Source: an uncultured Erwinia sp. (GTDB taxonomy: Bacteria > Pseudomonadota > Gammaproteobacteria > Enterobacterales > Enterobacteriaceae). From it: DNA of 59,319 bases. Below the pieces are notes generated by a model. It was given only the letters and a program-made list of their open reading frames with translations. It was not told the DNA's origin and did no database searches. Made by a program: the position numbers and the translations under genes. Numbering within the stretch: position 1 is the stretch's first letter; each line of letters starts with the position of its first letter. The stretch is from NCBI GenBank assembly GCA_913775305.1, contig CAJYIY010000089.1, forward strand, positions 1 through 59,319. Direction: 5' to 3'. Of the stretch, positions 29,445-39,272 are shown one piece after another.

Positions 29445-30320
29445 ATGAAGCGTAAAGGCATTATTCTCGCTGGCGGTTCCGGAACCCGCCTCTATCCTGT
29501 CACCATGGCAGTCAGCAAGCAGCTGCTGCCTATCTATGATAAGCCGATGATCTATTATCCGATCAGCACCCTGATGCTGGCCGGTATTCGCGATATTCTG
29601 ATTATCAGTACCCCGCAGGACACCCCGCGTTTTGAGCAGCTGCTCGGCGATGGCAGCCAGTGGGGGCTGAATCTGCAGTACAAAGTACAGGACAGCCCGG
29701 ACGGACTGGCGCAGGCGTTTATTATCGGTGAAGAGTTTATCGGTGAAGATAACTGCGCACTGGTGCTCGGCGACAATATTTTTTACGGGCATGACCTGCC
29801 GAAAGAGCTTGAGCAGGCGGTCAGTGAGCCTTCCGGCGCCACGGTATTTGCCTATCACGTCAACGATCCGGAGCGCTACGGTGTCGTGGAGTTCGACAGC
29901 CAGGGCATTGCTGTCTCGCTGGAGGAAAAACCGACGGAGCCGAAAAGCAACTACGCGGTGACCGGTCTCTATTTCTACGACAACAGCGTTATTGAGATGG
30001 CCAAAAATCTGAAGCCCTCGCCGCGCGGCGAGCTGGAAATTACCGACATCAATCGCCTGTATATGGCACGCGGCACCCTGAAAGTGGCGATGATGGGGCG
30101 GGGCTACGCGTGGCTGGATACCGGCACGCATCACAGCCTGATCGAAGCCAGCAATTTCATTAAGACTATCGAAGACCGCCAGGGACTGAAGGTGTCCTGC
30201 CCGGAAGAGATTGCCTACCGTAAAGGCTTTATCGATGCCGAACAGGTGAAAAAGCTGGCGGAGCCGCTGGCCAAAAATGACTACGGCAAATACTTACTGA
30301 AAATGATTAAAGGTCAGTAA
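29445..30320 (+). CDS. rfbA: Glucose-1-phosphate thymidylyltransferase
   Basis: A 291-residue nucleotidyltransferase, first step of dTDP-rhamnose synthesis. The signature [11 protein letters not shown] with the following [15 protein letters not shown] is present, together with the metal site in LGDNIFYG. Length is as in E. coli RfbA/RmlA (about 292). It lies 33 bp after rfbD with GAGAGAAAA before the ATG, and 5 bp before rfbC. Confidence 0.95.
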   Translation: MKRKGIILAGGSGTRLYPVTMAVSKQLLPIYDKPMIYYPISTLMLAGIRDILIISTPQDTPRFEQLLGDGSQWGLNLQYKVQDSPDGLAQAFIIGEEFIGEDNCALVLGDNIFYGHDLPKELEQAVSEPSGATVFAYHVNDPERYGVVEFDSQGIAVSLEEKPTEPKSNYAVTGLYFYDNSVIEMAKNLKPSPRGELEITDINRLYMARGTLKVAMMGRGYAWLDTGTHHSLIEASNFIKTIEDRQGLKVSCPEEIAYRKGFIDAEQVKKLAEPLAKNDYGKYLLKMIKGQ

Positions 30321-30325
30321 ACGAA

Positions 30326-30862
30326 ATGAATGTTATTGAAACAGCGATCGCTGGTGTCCTGATATTTGAACCTAAAGTTTTTGGTGATGAGCGTGGATTT
30401 TTCTTCGAAAGCTTTAACCAGAAGAGTTTTGAAAACGCGGTTGGTCACAGTGTGAATTTTGTGCAGGACAATCACTCAAAGTCCACCAAAGGTGTGCTTC
30501 GTGGTTTGCATTACCAACTCGCCCCGCACGCTCAGGGGAAACTGGTACGCTGTACGGCGGGCGAGGTGTTCGATGTTGCGGTGGATATCCGTCATGGTTC
30601 GCCAACATTCGGCCAGTGGGTTGGCGTCACCCTTTCGGCAGAAAACAAACGACAGTTATGGATCCCTGAGGGATTTGCACATGGATTTGTCACGTTAAGT
30701 GAATCGGCAGAGTTTTTGTATAAAACAACGCAGTTCTATAACCCGCACAGCGAACGCTGCCTGATGTGGAATGATAAAACCTTAAATATTACCTGGCCTG
30801 ACGCCGGTGAGTTAACCCTTTCTGAAAAAGACAGACAGGGAATCTCACTGGAAATGGTATGA
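30326..30862 (+). CDS. rfbC: dTDP-4-dehydrorhamnose 3,5-epimerase
   Basis: A 178-residue cupin-type epimerase. The core LRGLHYQ with catalytic His, the RCTAGEVFDVAVDIR strand and the GFAHGF motif are all intact. It begins five bases after rfbA and ends before wzx with a 13-bp gap. Confidence 0.94.
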   Translation: MNVIETAIAGVLIFEPKVFGDERGFFFESFNQKSFENAVGHSVNFVQDNHSKSTKGVLRGLHYQLAPHAQGKLVRCTAGEVFDVAVDIRHGSPTFGQWVGVTLSAENKRQLWIPEGFAHGFVTLSESAEFLYKTTQFYNPHSERCLMWNDKTLNITWPDAGELTLSEKDRQGISLEMV

Positions 30863-30875
30863 GGCCGTATCTACC

Positions 30876-32120
30876 GTGAGTTTAATCAAAAATACCTTTT
30901 GGAATCTTAGCGGCTATGCTGTTCCCACCCTGGTTGCTATCCCTGCATTAGGATTTCTTGCGCGTGATTTGGGGCCTGAACGATTTGGCCTGTTTTCGCT
31001 TGCGCTGGCTATCATTGGCTATGCCAGCATCTTTGATGCGGGATTAACGCGGGCGATAGTCCGCGAAATCTCACTGTTTCGGGACGACCAGGTTGAATGC
31101 GGTAAAATTGTCGTTAATTCGTCGCTGATCCTGACGGTATTGGGTGTGACCGGGGGAGGGATTATTTACTTATCCGGCCCGGCTATCGTCAATTTACTGA
31201 ATGTCAAAACTGAGTATTACCCGGAAACTTTGCAGGCAATTTCGCTGGTTTCGCTCTCGCTTCCCTTTTTTCTTCTGAATCAGGCATGGCTGTCGATTTT
31301 AGAGGGCAGGGAGGAGTTTAAAAAGTCAAACCTGATTAAATCTGTCAACAGTTCACTCATTGCTGGTCTGCCCGCGCTGGCTGCAATGATCCATCCTTCA
31401 CTGACCTGGGCTGTGCTGGGCCTTCTCGCCGCGCGAGTGCTCTCGCTTCTAATCACCTTTTATCGCTGCAGAGAACATATTATTCCTGCGAAGTTTAGCA
31501 TTGAGACTACGACGATAGTACGCCTGATGCGATACGGTGGCTGGATCACGGTCAGTAATGTTATCAGCCCGTTGATGTCATACTTCGACCGTTTTATCGT
31601 CTCGCACGTTATGGGGGCTTCTCACGTAGCCTTCTACACGGCACCCGCTGAAGGTGTTCAGCGGCTGACTATTTTACCTGGTGCACTGGCGAGAGCCGTC
31701 TTCCCTAAACTGAGTGGAAGATATGGCGTGGACGAGAAGAAAAAACAGCGAAACCTGGCTTACAGTCTGATGTTGCTGGCCATCCTGCCCGTTGCAGGAA
31801 CCGGCATCATTTTCTCAGAATTCATTATTACCACGTGGTTGGGCCCGGCTTATGCAGGGCTACCTGCTGAGGTGTTTAAGATCCTGCTTGTTGGTTTTGT
31901 ATTTGGTTCGATTGCTCAAATTCCATTTGCCAGTATTCAGGGAGCCGGTTTCTCTAAAGTGACAGCGATGGTCCACCTCTGCGAATTGCTGCCCTATGTC
32001 GCCGTCCTCTACTATTTCATTAGTTTGTGGGGAATTATAGGGGTTGCCTGTGCGTGGACGCTGCGGGTAAGTGTTGATTGTCTGGCTCTGATATTGATTA
32101 ACAATAAGCTGGTCAAATGA
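30876..32120 (+). CDS. wzx: O-antigen flippase Wzx
   Basis: A 414-residue polytopic protein of the polysaccharide transporter family with about twelve predicted membrane segments, starting LIKNTFWNLSGYAVPTLV, a form typical of Wzx proteins. It should move undecaprenyl-linked O-units across the inner membrane. It starts with GTG. It links the dTDP-rhamnose genes to the transferases. Substrate specificity cannot be read from sequence. Confidence 0.87.
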   Translation: MSLIKNTFWNLSGYAVPTLVAIPALGFLARDLGPERFGLFSLALAIIGYASIFDAGLTRAIVREISLFRDDQVECGKIVVNSSLILTVLGVTGGGIIYLSGPAIVNLLNVKTEYYPETLQAISLVSLSLPFFLLNQAWLSILEGREEFKKSNLIKSVNSSLIAGLPALAAMIHPSLTWAVLGLLAARVLSLLITFYRCREHIIPAKFSIETTTIVRLMRYGGWITVSNVISPLMSYFDRFIVSHVMGASHVAFYTAPAEGVQRLTILPGALARAVFPKLSGRYGVDEKKKQRNLAYSLMLLAILPVAGTGIIFSEFIITTWLGPAYAGLPAEVFKILLVGFVFGSIAQIPFASIQGAGFSKVTAMVHLCELLPYVAVLYYFISLWGIIGVACAWTLRVSVDCLALILINNKLVK

Positions 32121-32207
32121 TTTTCATCGTCTGAATATCGTTTTTGTTGTTTATGAGGCCCATGCAGAATTGAAATTGGGCCTTTTATGCTTTGCTCAGG
32201 AGTCGTT

Positions 32208-33074
32208 GTGAGAAAAACTTCAGCAATAATTGTTTTATATCATCCAAGAGTCGAGAATGTATGCAGTCTTATTGAACGACTTAAAGATTGTGATTCTGTC
32301 TATTTGATTGATAATACCCCGGATGTTGAACAACCCGATGAGAAGTTTCTGTCACAGCCGAAAGTTAATTATATCCCACTGGGTGAAAATAAGGGTATTG
32401 CTTTTGCTCAGAATGTGGGTTTCATAAAATCAATTGCTGACGGCAATAGCCTTTTCTTTACATTTGATCAAGATAGCTTAGTGGATGATACCTATATCTC
32501 TGAGATGTTAATTGAACTTGATAAAATCACCAGTAAAGGCGATGACGTAGCGGCTCTGGGGCCGCTAATAATAAACTCAAGAAATAATGAGTCGTACCGT
32601 AGGGAAATAAATTTAGGAGAAGAGCATCTGGAGGGGATATACTCTGTCGAGAGTATTATATCTTCGGGTGCTGTTTACACTATCGAAGCACTGACCTACG
32701 TAGGCCTGAATAAATCCGAATGGTTCATTGATCTGATTGATATTGAGTGGTGCTATCGTGCCCGGCATCTTGGATGGAAAATATTTACCAGTAGCAATGT
32801 GAAGCTGGAGCATAATCTCGGACAATCTGATATAAAACTGCCGGGAAAAACTCTGTCCCTCGCCAGCCCGATTCGTCTTTATTATGTTTACCGTAACTGG
32901 TTACTGGCAATGCGGGAGCCGTCTTTTCCACTTAAGTATAAAATGAAGAAGCTGGTTTTTATGCCATGTCGAATAATTATCTATGCGATGAGTAACTCTC
33001 GCCGTGAACGGATTAAATACATATTTAAAGGGATTAAAGATGGTCTGCTCGGTCGCGTTGGTGCATGTAAATAA
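32208..33074 (+). CDS. Glycosyltransferase family 2, rhamnosyltransferase-like
   Basis: A 288-residue GT-A type transferase. It begins SAIIVLYHP, has ENKGIAFAQN for nucleotide-sugar binding and a DQD metal site in FFTFDQDSLVDD, and ends in a basic amphipathic tail. The order of motifs resembles rhamnosyltransferases such as WbbL, which fits the rfbBDAC genes just upstream. I chose GTG at 32208 because CAGGAG stands seven bases before it; an in-frame ATG at 32187 is weaker. DNA is AT-rich. Confidence 0.82.
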   Translation: MRKTSAIIVLYHPRVENVCSLIERLKDCDSVYLIDNTPDVEQPDEKFLSQPKVNYIPLGENKGIAFAQNVGFIKSIADGNSLFFTFDQDSLVDDTYISEMLIELDKITSKGDDVAALGPLIINSRNNESYRREINLGEEHLEGIYSVESIISSGAVYTIEALTYVGLNKSEWFIDLIDIEWCYRARHLGWKIFTSSNVKLEHNLGQSDIKLPGKTLSLASPIRLYYVYRNWLLAMREPSFPLKYKMKKLVFMPCRIIIYAMSNSRRERIKYIFKGIKDGLLGRVGACK

Positions 33075-33098
33075 CTAATAAAATATTCAGGCAGTGAA

Positions 33099-34202
33099 AT
33101 GAAAAAAATTGTCATTACGGCTAATACGAGCTGGTATATTTTCAATTTCAGATTGAGTACTATTTTGGCTTTGATTAATGCTGGGTTCAGAGTGGTCGTG
33201 TTAACGGCGGATAACCTGTACGAAAAACAGATTGTCGGTGTTGGTGCTGAGTTTGAAACTATGTTTATGGACCAAAAGTCTAAAAATTTAGTAAAAGAAA
33301 TCGCCTCTGTACTTTCTTACTGGAAAGCAATAAAGCGTATAAAGCCTGATGTTATACTAAGTTTTACACCAAAATCTAATATCTATGCCTCTCTTGTTTC
33401 GCGTCTGACAGGAACAAAAATAATCAGCAACGTTTCAGGACTGGGCGGAGAGTTTGATAAAAAAAGCATTATTTCACAATTGGTTCTGAAACTGTATAAA
33501 ATCTCTTTTGCGTCAAATGCGCACGTTTTTTTTCAAAATCAAGATGACAGAAAACTGCTGGTTGATGCAGGTTGTGTAAAACCTGAGCTCAGTTCGCGCA
33601 TTTTCGGTTCGGGAGTGAATCTTACAAGATTTTATCCTGAAAATAAATCTGGCCCGCAGATAAAGTTTATTTTTGTAGCAAGGTTGCTAAAGTTAAAAGG
33701 CACACTGCATTATCTTAATGCAGCGAAATCACTTATGGCGCAATATCCTAATTCAACCTTCTCAATTTTAGGGGTATACGATCCTGCAGAAAAGGATGTG
33801 ACGCCCGAACTTATAAAAAAGTATGCCGATGATGGCTCGATCAATTTTCTGGGTAAGAGTGATAATGTAGAGTCAGTTATCCGGGAATATGATGCCATCG
33901 TCCTGCCTTCCTGGTACAGAGAAGGAGTACCAAAAGCTCTGCTGGAAGGAGCCGCTTCAGGTTTAGCGATTATCACCACGGACAGTGTTGGATGCCGTGA
34001 TGTTGTTATCGATGGATACAATGGCTTTATTTGTCAGCCGAACAGTCTTTCCTCACTAATTTCAGCTTTAGATAAATACCTGAACTTAAGCAGGGAAGAA
34101 AGAGAGACGCTGGGTACAAACTCGCGTAAGTTTGCCGAAAAATATTGTGATGAAAAGAATATACTTGATGAATATCTTTCCTGTATAAAAAGAATTATAT
34201 GA
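33099..34202 (+). CDS. Glycosyltransferase family 4
   Basis: A 367-residue GT-B fold transferase. The N-terminal domain begins KIVITANTSWYIFNFRL, and the C-terminal domain carries the donor-binding PSWYREGVPKALLEGAASG region with the EX7E-type motif. Such enzymes add hexose or HexNAc to the growing O-unit; the sugar is not predictable. Clearly AT-rich compared with the flanking core genes, which suggests acquisition by transfer. Confidence 0.82.
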   Translation: MKKIVITANTSWYIFNFRLSTILALINAGFRVVVLTADNLYEKQIVGVGAEFETMFMDQKSKNLVKEIASVLSYWKAIKRIKPDVILSFTPKSNIYASLVSRLTGTKIISNVSGLGGEFDKKSIISQLVLKLYKISFASNAHVFFQNQDDRKLLVDAGCVKPELSSRIFGSGVNLTRFYPENKSGPQIKFIFVARLLKLKGTLHYLNAAKSLMAQYPNSTFSILGVYDPAEKDVTPELIKKYADDGSINFLGKSDNVESVIREYDAIVLPSWYREGVPKALLEGAASGLAIITTDSVGCRDVVIDGYNGFICQPNSLSSLISALDKYLNLSREERETLGTNSRKFAEKYCDEKNILDEYLSCIKRII

Positions 34203-34264
34203 TATTTTTAATGGCTATGTGAAGTGAAAATTCACTAATAAATAACTGTTTGCGAGGGTTCTCT

Positions 34265-35248
34265 GTGGATGAATTTGATATCAGGAAGAGGATTAATGAG
34301 ATTTTAAATAATCTTCTGATTTTTTCTATCGTCCTGATTAGTTCGGTTTTAATCGCTGTTCGAGTCTTTGGGCAGGATAACGATTATCAGAATTATTTAT
34401 ACTTCTGGGATAACATGACTCCCGGGTTCTCAGATAGTGAGAGTCGTTTCGAAATTGTTTTTGTCCTGCTTGCGGAGTTGTTTAAGTACATATTTCACTC
34501 CAGCTTTACAGTTTTTCTTTTTTTTATCGCTTTCACTAGTTTGTCTGTCAAGTTCCACCTGTTTGGGAAAAACAAGGATTTCTATTTCATTGCCTTGATG
34601 TACCTGCTCAGTATGGCACTCTTTCACGAAATGACGCAAATTCGTGCAGCGCTGGCGATCGCTTTAGCATTCACCGCAATATATTTGCGTGCAAAAAAAC
34701 AGTTCACAGCTGCATTCGTTATTTTCCTGATTTCCTGTTTTTCTCACTATTCAATGTTATTTTTGGCAATCATTTTCTTTCCGCCGCATCGCTGGCTTGA
34801 GAAAGGGATTCTCTCTGACAAGCGGCTGATCATTTTTGGTTTACTGGCATCGTTTGCACTGGGCACTACAGTTAGCATCATGGCTCAAATTATACCTATG
34901 CTAAGACTGTATGCAGAGCGTGCAGATATTGAATCGTTTAATTTCTTCTCAGTCAGAGTCGTGGCCGTAATGCCAGTACTGGTTTTTGGTTTCCTTTCTT
35001 ACCGAAGCTTTAGTTCGTTTGAAAAGCGTTGCTACATATTATCATTCGTTGGTTTGCTGTTAACACCAGCGACGTCCATCATACCAACTCTGGCCAGTCG
35101 GCTTTATGAACTTTCCTTTGTGGGTTACTTTTTCTGGCTGCCTGGCATCAGAAGATACAAACTGCTGTCGTATACCTTTTTCGCGTTAGTTTGCGTTTAT
35201 TTGTTTATGCGAAATGTCTTCATTTCACCTATATTCAATCTGGCATGA
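34265..35248 (+). CDS. wzy: O-antigen polymerase-like (EpsG family) Wzy
   Basis: About 327 residues with around ten predicted membrane segments and no similarity to soluble enzymes. The arrangement DNDYQNYLYFWDN, then TQIRAALAIALAF and CFSHYSMLFLAI, is typical of EpsG-type polymerases. It is the only candidate polymerase in the cluster. I chose GTG at 34265 because GAGGG lies eight bases before it; a TTG at 34250 would extend the protein. AT-rich. Confidence 0.75.
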   Translation: MDEFDIRKRINEILNNLLIFSIVLISSVLIAVRVFGQDNDYQNYLYFWDNMTPGFSDSESRFEIVFVLLAELFKYIFHSSFTVFLFFIAFTSLSVKFHLFGKNKDFYFIALMYLLSMALFHEMTQIRAALAIALAFTAIYLRAKKQFTAAFVIFLISCFSHYSMLFLAIIFFPPHRWLEKGILSDKRLIIFGLLASFALGTTVSIMAQIIPMLRLYAERADIESFNFFSVRVVAVMPVLVFGFLSYRSFSSFEKRCYILSFVGLLLTPATSIIPTLASRLYELSFVGYFFWLPGIRRYKLLSYTFFALVCVYLFMRNVFISPIFNLA

Positions 35249-35286
35249 TACTTCTGACCAACCTGTAAGAGATCTTTGTAGTCACT

Positions 35287-36378
35287 ATGTCAAAAAAAAC
35301 CGTTTATATCTATACTAAGCACCAGGGGCAGGGTGCTTCATCACGATATCGTAGCATTCAATATTTTGACTTTTTGCAACAGCAGGGAGTGACTGTCGTT
35401 CACCGCTATCTTTTTTCAGATGAGTATCTCAAACTTAAATATTCTAAAAGTCGTAAGCATTTATTTGTTGCCGCGGTCTGTTATTTGAAGCGGTTTCTTA
35501 ACCTGATTTCCGACGTCAGGAAAGGACGTGTTTTCGTTGTTGAAAAAGAGCTTTTTCCCTATCTGCCGATAAAATTTGAATACCTCATCAAAGCTGTTGG
35601 GGCTAAGTACATTCTCGATTACGATGATGCTATATGGCACAATTATGACTCCCACAGACGCGGGATCATTCGGCTTCTGTTAGGAAATAAATTAAAGAAT
35701 ATTATTCATTCTTCGGATTATTTCATTGGCGGAAATGATTATCTTTGTGAGTACGCCCGACGGGCGGGAGCCGGGCATGTCGTGAGAATTCCAACGGTTA
35801 TTCCGCAGAAAAAATATCACGCTGCCTGTCTTGATATGCCAAAGAGTGAGTCGTTCACACTGGTCTGGATAGGTTCCCCTTCAACCAGCCCCTATCTTGT
35901 TGAACTCAATGACGCACTGGGCCGGTTGACCCGGGAATTTAATATTAACGTCAGGCTCATTGGTTTTGATGAAAAATTAAGCGACAGTCTGAGTTTCAGG
36001 CATACGGTAGTGCCCTGGAATGCTGATACTGAAGTGGCGGAGCTGGCCAGTGCCCATCTCGGCATCATGCCCTTACCCGATCGTCCCTTTGAAAAAGGGA
36101 AATGCGGCTTTAAGCTCATACAGTATATGGCAGTAGGGCTGCCGGTTTTAGCCTCACCGGTTGGCGTCAACGTGCAAATCGTTGAGAACGGGGTGAACGG
36201 ATTTACGTGTCAAGACAGTCAGGACTGGTACACACGAATTCGTCAGATCTACCTAGATGCGCCACTCAGAATCGAGATGGGTAAAAACAGCCGCCAAAGT
36301 TTCATCAGCAAATACTCCCTTGAAGCGGCCTCAGTCATTTATCTTCAGACGCTTGAGCAGGTATTTGCGGCAAGATGA
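35287..36378 (+). CDS. Glycosyltransferase family 4
   Basis: A 363-residue GT-B transferase. The N-terminal part shows TKHQGQGASSRYR (acceptor side) and DYDDAIWHNY; the C-terminal Rossmann domain has SFTLVWIGSPSTSPYL, MPLPDRPFEKGKCGFKLIQYMAVGLPV with the conserved Glu-Lys-Gly-Lys, and a terminal helix. It is the last transferase before gnd. With the initiating enzyme and two others, four sugar transfers per O-unit are likely if each enzyme acts once. Confidence 0.8.
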   Translation: MSKKTVYIYTKHQGQGASSRYRSIQYFDFLQQQGVTVVHRYLFSDEYLKLKYSKSRKHLFVAAVCYLKRFLNLISDVRKGRVFVVEKELFPYLPIKFEYLIKAVGAKYILDYDDAIWHNYDSHRRGIIRLLLGNKLKNIIHSSDYFIGGNDYLCEYARRAGAGHVVRIPTVIPQKKYHAACLDMPKSESFTLVWIGSPSTSPYLVELNDALGRLTREFNINVRLIGFDEKLSDSLSFRHTVVPWNADTEVAELASAHLGIMPLPDRPFEKGKCGFKLIQYMAVGLPVLASPVGVNVQIVENGVNGFTCQDSQDWYTRIRQIYLDAPLRIEMGKNSRQSFISKYSLEAASVIYLQTLEQVFAAR

Positions 36379-36569
36379 GTGATATTATCCTGTGCAGTAG
36401 CACTAAAACCCATATTTTATAGTGGGTTAATGTTTCAAATTTTTTCGGAAATTAGCACGGAATCTATCGCACCAATCACTATCCACATTACCTAAACCTG
36501 AGTTAACATGTCTGGAACATTGACCGCAGTCACACTGCTGCAGGTAAAATCACGTAGACAGGAGTAGGT

Positions 36570-37976
36570 ATGTCCAAGCAACAGATCGGCGTTGTGGGTA
36601 TGGCTGTTATGGGCCGTAATCTGGCACTCAACATTGAGAGCCGTGGCTATTCAGTTTCTATCTTCAACCGCTCTCGTGAGAAGACCGATGAAGTGGTCGC
36701 AGAGAATCCGGGTAAAAATCTGGTTCCGCACTATACCGTCGAAGAGTTTGTTGACTCACTGGAAAAACCTCGTCGTATCCTTCTGATGGTGCAAGCTGGC
36801 GAAGCGACCGATAAAACCATCGCATCTCTGACGCCGCACCTGGATAAAGGCGACATCCTTATCGATGGCGGTAACACCTTCTACAAAGACACCATTCGCC
36901 GTAACCGCGAACTGTCTGAGCAGGGCTTCAACTTTATCGGTACCGGCGTTTCCGGTGGCGAAGAGGGCGCACTGAAAGGCCCATCCATCATGCCCGGTGG
37001 ACAGAAAGAAGCTTACGAGCTGGTTGCGCCAATCCTCAATCAGATCGCTGCGCGTGCTGAAGGCGAAGCCTGTGTGGCCTACATGGGTCCGGACGGCGCG
37101 GGTCACTATGTTAAAATGGTGCACAACGGTATCGAATACGGTGACATGCAGCTGATCGCAGAGGCCTATTCTCTGCTGAAAAACGCGCTGAACCTGAGCA
37201 ATGAAGAGCTGGCGAAGACCTTCAGCGAGTGGAACGAAGGCGAGCTGAGCAGCTATCTGATCGACATCACCAAAGATATCTTCACTAAGAAAGATGAAGA
37301 TGGCCACTACCTGGTTGATGTGATTCTGGATGAAGCCGCCAACAAAGGCACCGGTAAGTGGACCAGCCAGAGCTCCCTGGATCTCGGCGAGCCGCTGTCA
37401 CTGATCACCGAGTCCGTATTTGCCCGCTACCTCTCCTCGCTGAAAACTCAGCGCGTTGCGGCATCGAAAGTTCTGACCGGTCCGACAGTACAGGCCATAT
37501 CCGGCGACAAAGCTGAGTTCGTTGAGAAAGTGCGTCGCGCGCTCTACCTGGGCAAAATCGTGTCTTATGCTCAGGGCTTCTCTCAGCTGAAAGCCGCCTC
37601 TACTGAGAACAACTGGGATCTGAACTACGGTGAAATCGCCAAGATCTTCCGCGCTGGCTGCATCATTCGCGCGCAGTTCCTGCAGAAAATTACCGATGCT
37701 TATGCTGACAACGCAGACATCGCTAACCTGCTGCTGGCACCGTACTTCAAAAACATCGCTGACGAATACCAGCAGGCGCTGCGTGACGTTGTGGCCTACG
37801 CCGTTCAGAACGGTATTCCAACGCCAACCTTCTCTGCGGCGATCGCCTACTACGACAGCTACCGTTCAGCGGTACTGCCAGCGAACCTGATTCAGGCTCA
37901 GCGTGACTACTTCGGTGCGCATACCTACAAGCGTACTGACAAAGAGGGTGTGTTCCACACCGAATGGCTGGACTAA
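36570..37976 (+). CDS. gnd: 6-phosphogluconate dehydrogenase, decarboxylating
   Basis: A 468-residue enzyme of the oxidative pentose-phosphate pathway. It has the NADP motif [20 protein letters not shown], the signature SGGEEGAL, and the active-site [10 protein letters not shown]. Length matches E. coli Gnd. gnd is the classical right flank of O-antigen loci and takes part in their exchange. It has its own leader and a strong RBS (AGGAG). ugd, which follows gnd in E. coli, is missing here. Confidence 0.97.
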   Translation: MSKQQIGVVGMAVMGRNLALNIESRGYSVSIFNRSREKTDEVVAENPGKNLVPHYTVEEFVDSLEKPRRILLMVQAGEATDKTIASLTPHLDKGDILIDGGNTFYKDTIRRNRELSEQGFNFIGTGVSGGEEGALKGPSIMPGGQKEAYELVAPILNQIAARAEGEACVAYMGPDGAGHYVKMVHNGIEYGDMQLIAEAYSLLKNALNLSNEELAKTFSEWNEGELSSYLIDITKDIFTKKDEDGHYLVDVILDEAANKGTGKWTSQSSLDLGEPLSLITESVFARYLSSLKTQRVAASKVLTGPTVQAISGDKAEFVEKVRRALYLGKIVSYAQGFSQLKAASTENNWDLNYGEIAKIFRAGCIIRAQFLQKITDAYADNADIANLLLAPYFKNIADEYQQALRDVVAYAVQNGIPTPTFSAAIAYYDSYRSAVLPANLIQAQRDYFGAHTYKRTDKEGVFHTEWLD

Positions 37977-37986
37977 TCCCGTCAAC

Positions 37987-38009
37987 AACCTCCCGCTCTG
38001 CGGGAGGTT
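37987..38009 (+). terminator. Hairpin after gnd
   Basis: AACCTCCCGC (37987-37996) pairs perfectly with GCGGGAGGTT (38000-38009) over a three-base loop, ten bases after the gnd stop. Only a short T-poor tail follows, but the stem is strong enough for a terminator call. Confidence 0.65.
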
Positions 38010-38140
38010 ATCTGTCCCATACACCATACCCCGAAATTTTTTAAGATATTCCTTATCCTACCTCGCTGACTCCTCAACTTTTTTTACCTATACTTAACGC
38101 CCTTGCGTTAGCCTTCCTTAGTATTGAGTAAACTGAAATT

Positions 38141-39157
38141 ATGAGTCGCGACAGCCATTCCCGTTCTGAGCAGCACCCGCATTACCCCAATTCCTCCAGC
38201 CATCACCAGGAGCTGGACCTGCTGGAAATCATCGTCCAGCTGTGGGCCGGTAAGAAAATCATCATTGCAACGATCGCGGTCACCGTGCTGCTGGCGCTGG
38301 CCTATGTGCTGCTGGCAAAAGAGAAGTGGACTTCAAAAGCGATTGTTACGCTGCCGGCGGCAGGACAGGTGGCAAACTATAACGCTGCGTTAAGCGTACT
38401 CTATGCGCAGAGCCCACAGGACAAGCCGGCCATCGGTGATTTGCAACAGCAGCTGTTTAACCGGTTTGGCAGTTCAATCAGCGCACTCTCCTCGGAACTC
38501 GAAAACCTTGACGAACCGCTGGATCTGAAAGTTCAGGAAGTGATTAAAGGCAGCCGTGAACCGCTGCGCATCTCTTTCACCGCAGAAACTGCGGAAAAAG
38601 CCCGTCAGCAGCTTGGCGAGTACATCCAGCGCGTTAACAATGAAGTTGTGGACGATTACGGTGCCGATATTCGCCGCAGCCTGAGCGTGAAAACCCGTGA
38701 GCTGACGGATTCTCTGGAAACCCAGAAGCAGGTGGCGCTGGATAAAAAGCAGCAGCGCATCGATGTGATTAAGCAATCGCTGAAAATCGCCCAAGCGTCT
38801 GACATTACTCAATCGCAGCTCAGACAGGCCGAATTCCTCTCAGATGACACGCTGTACCTGTTGGGTACCGCCTCCCTGCAGGCGATGATTGCCAATGAAG
38901 CGACAAAACCGCTGCCGCTGGACGGGACCTATTACGACACCCAGCGCTCACTGTTAGCAATGACCCATCTGAAAATTCAGGTGGATAACCTGCAGTCCTT
39001 CCGCTATATCGCCGCAGCCGATCTGCCGATACGCCGCGACAGCCCGAAGCGGGCACTGACCCTGCTTCTGTCCGTTATCCTTGGCGGCATCATCGGATCC
39101 GGTATCGTGATTGGTCGCCTGCTCAGCCAGCAGTATCGCCAGCGTAAACAGCCCTGA
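38141..39157 (+). CDS. wzz: O-antigen chain-length regulator Wzz
   Basis: A 338-residue polysaccharide co-polymerase. The N-terminal membrane segment (IIIATIAVTVLLALAYVLL) and the C-terminal segment (LTLLLSVILGGIIGSGIVIG) enclose a helical periplasmic region, the standard Wzz plan. A cytoplasmic N-terminal tail rich in Ser/His precedes the first segment. It sets the number of O-units added by Wzy. It sits between gnd and the his operon as in other enterobacteria. Confidence 0.92.
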   Translation: MSRDSHSRSEQHPHYPNSSSHHQELDLLEIIVQLWAGKKIIIATIAVTVLLALAYVLLAKEKWTSKAIVTLPAAGQVANYNAALSVLYAQSPQDKPAIGDLQQQLFNRFGSSISALSSELENLDEPLDLKVQEVIKGSREPLRISFTAETAEKARQQLGEYIQRVNNEVVDDYGADIRRSLSVKTRELTDSLETQKQVALDKKQQRIDVIKQSLKIAQASDITQSQLRQAEFLSDDTLYLLGTASLQAMIANEATKPLPLDGTYYDTQRSLLAMTHLKIQVDNLQSFRYIAAADLPIRRDSPKRALTLLLSVILGGIIGSGIVIGRLLSQQYRQRKQP

Positions 39158-39163
39158 GGTTTA

Positions 39164-39193
39164 CATCGCGGCCGGAGCACCCCGGCCGCGATG
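39164..39193. terminator. Hairpin between wzz and yeaK
   Basis: CATCGCGGCCG (39164-39174) pairs perfectly with CGGCCGCGATG (39183-39193) in the gap between the convergent wzz and yeaK. No strong T-run follows on either strand. Confidence 0.55.
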
Positions 39194-39272
39194 GCATTCT
39201 TCCCGCTTTCTTTTGCCCATTGCGCCCACAGTTTTTACCGCTATCATCATCCCATTCCCCATCAGGCTGACC

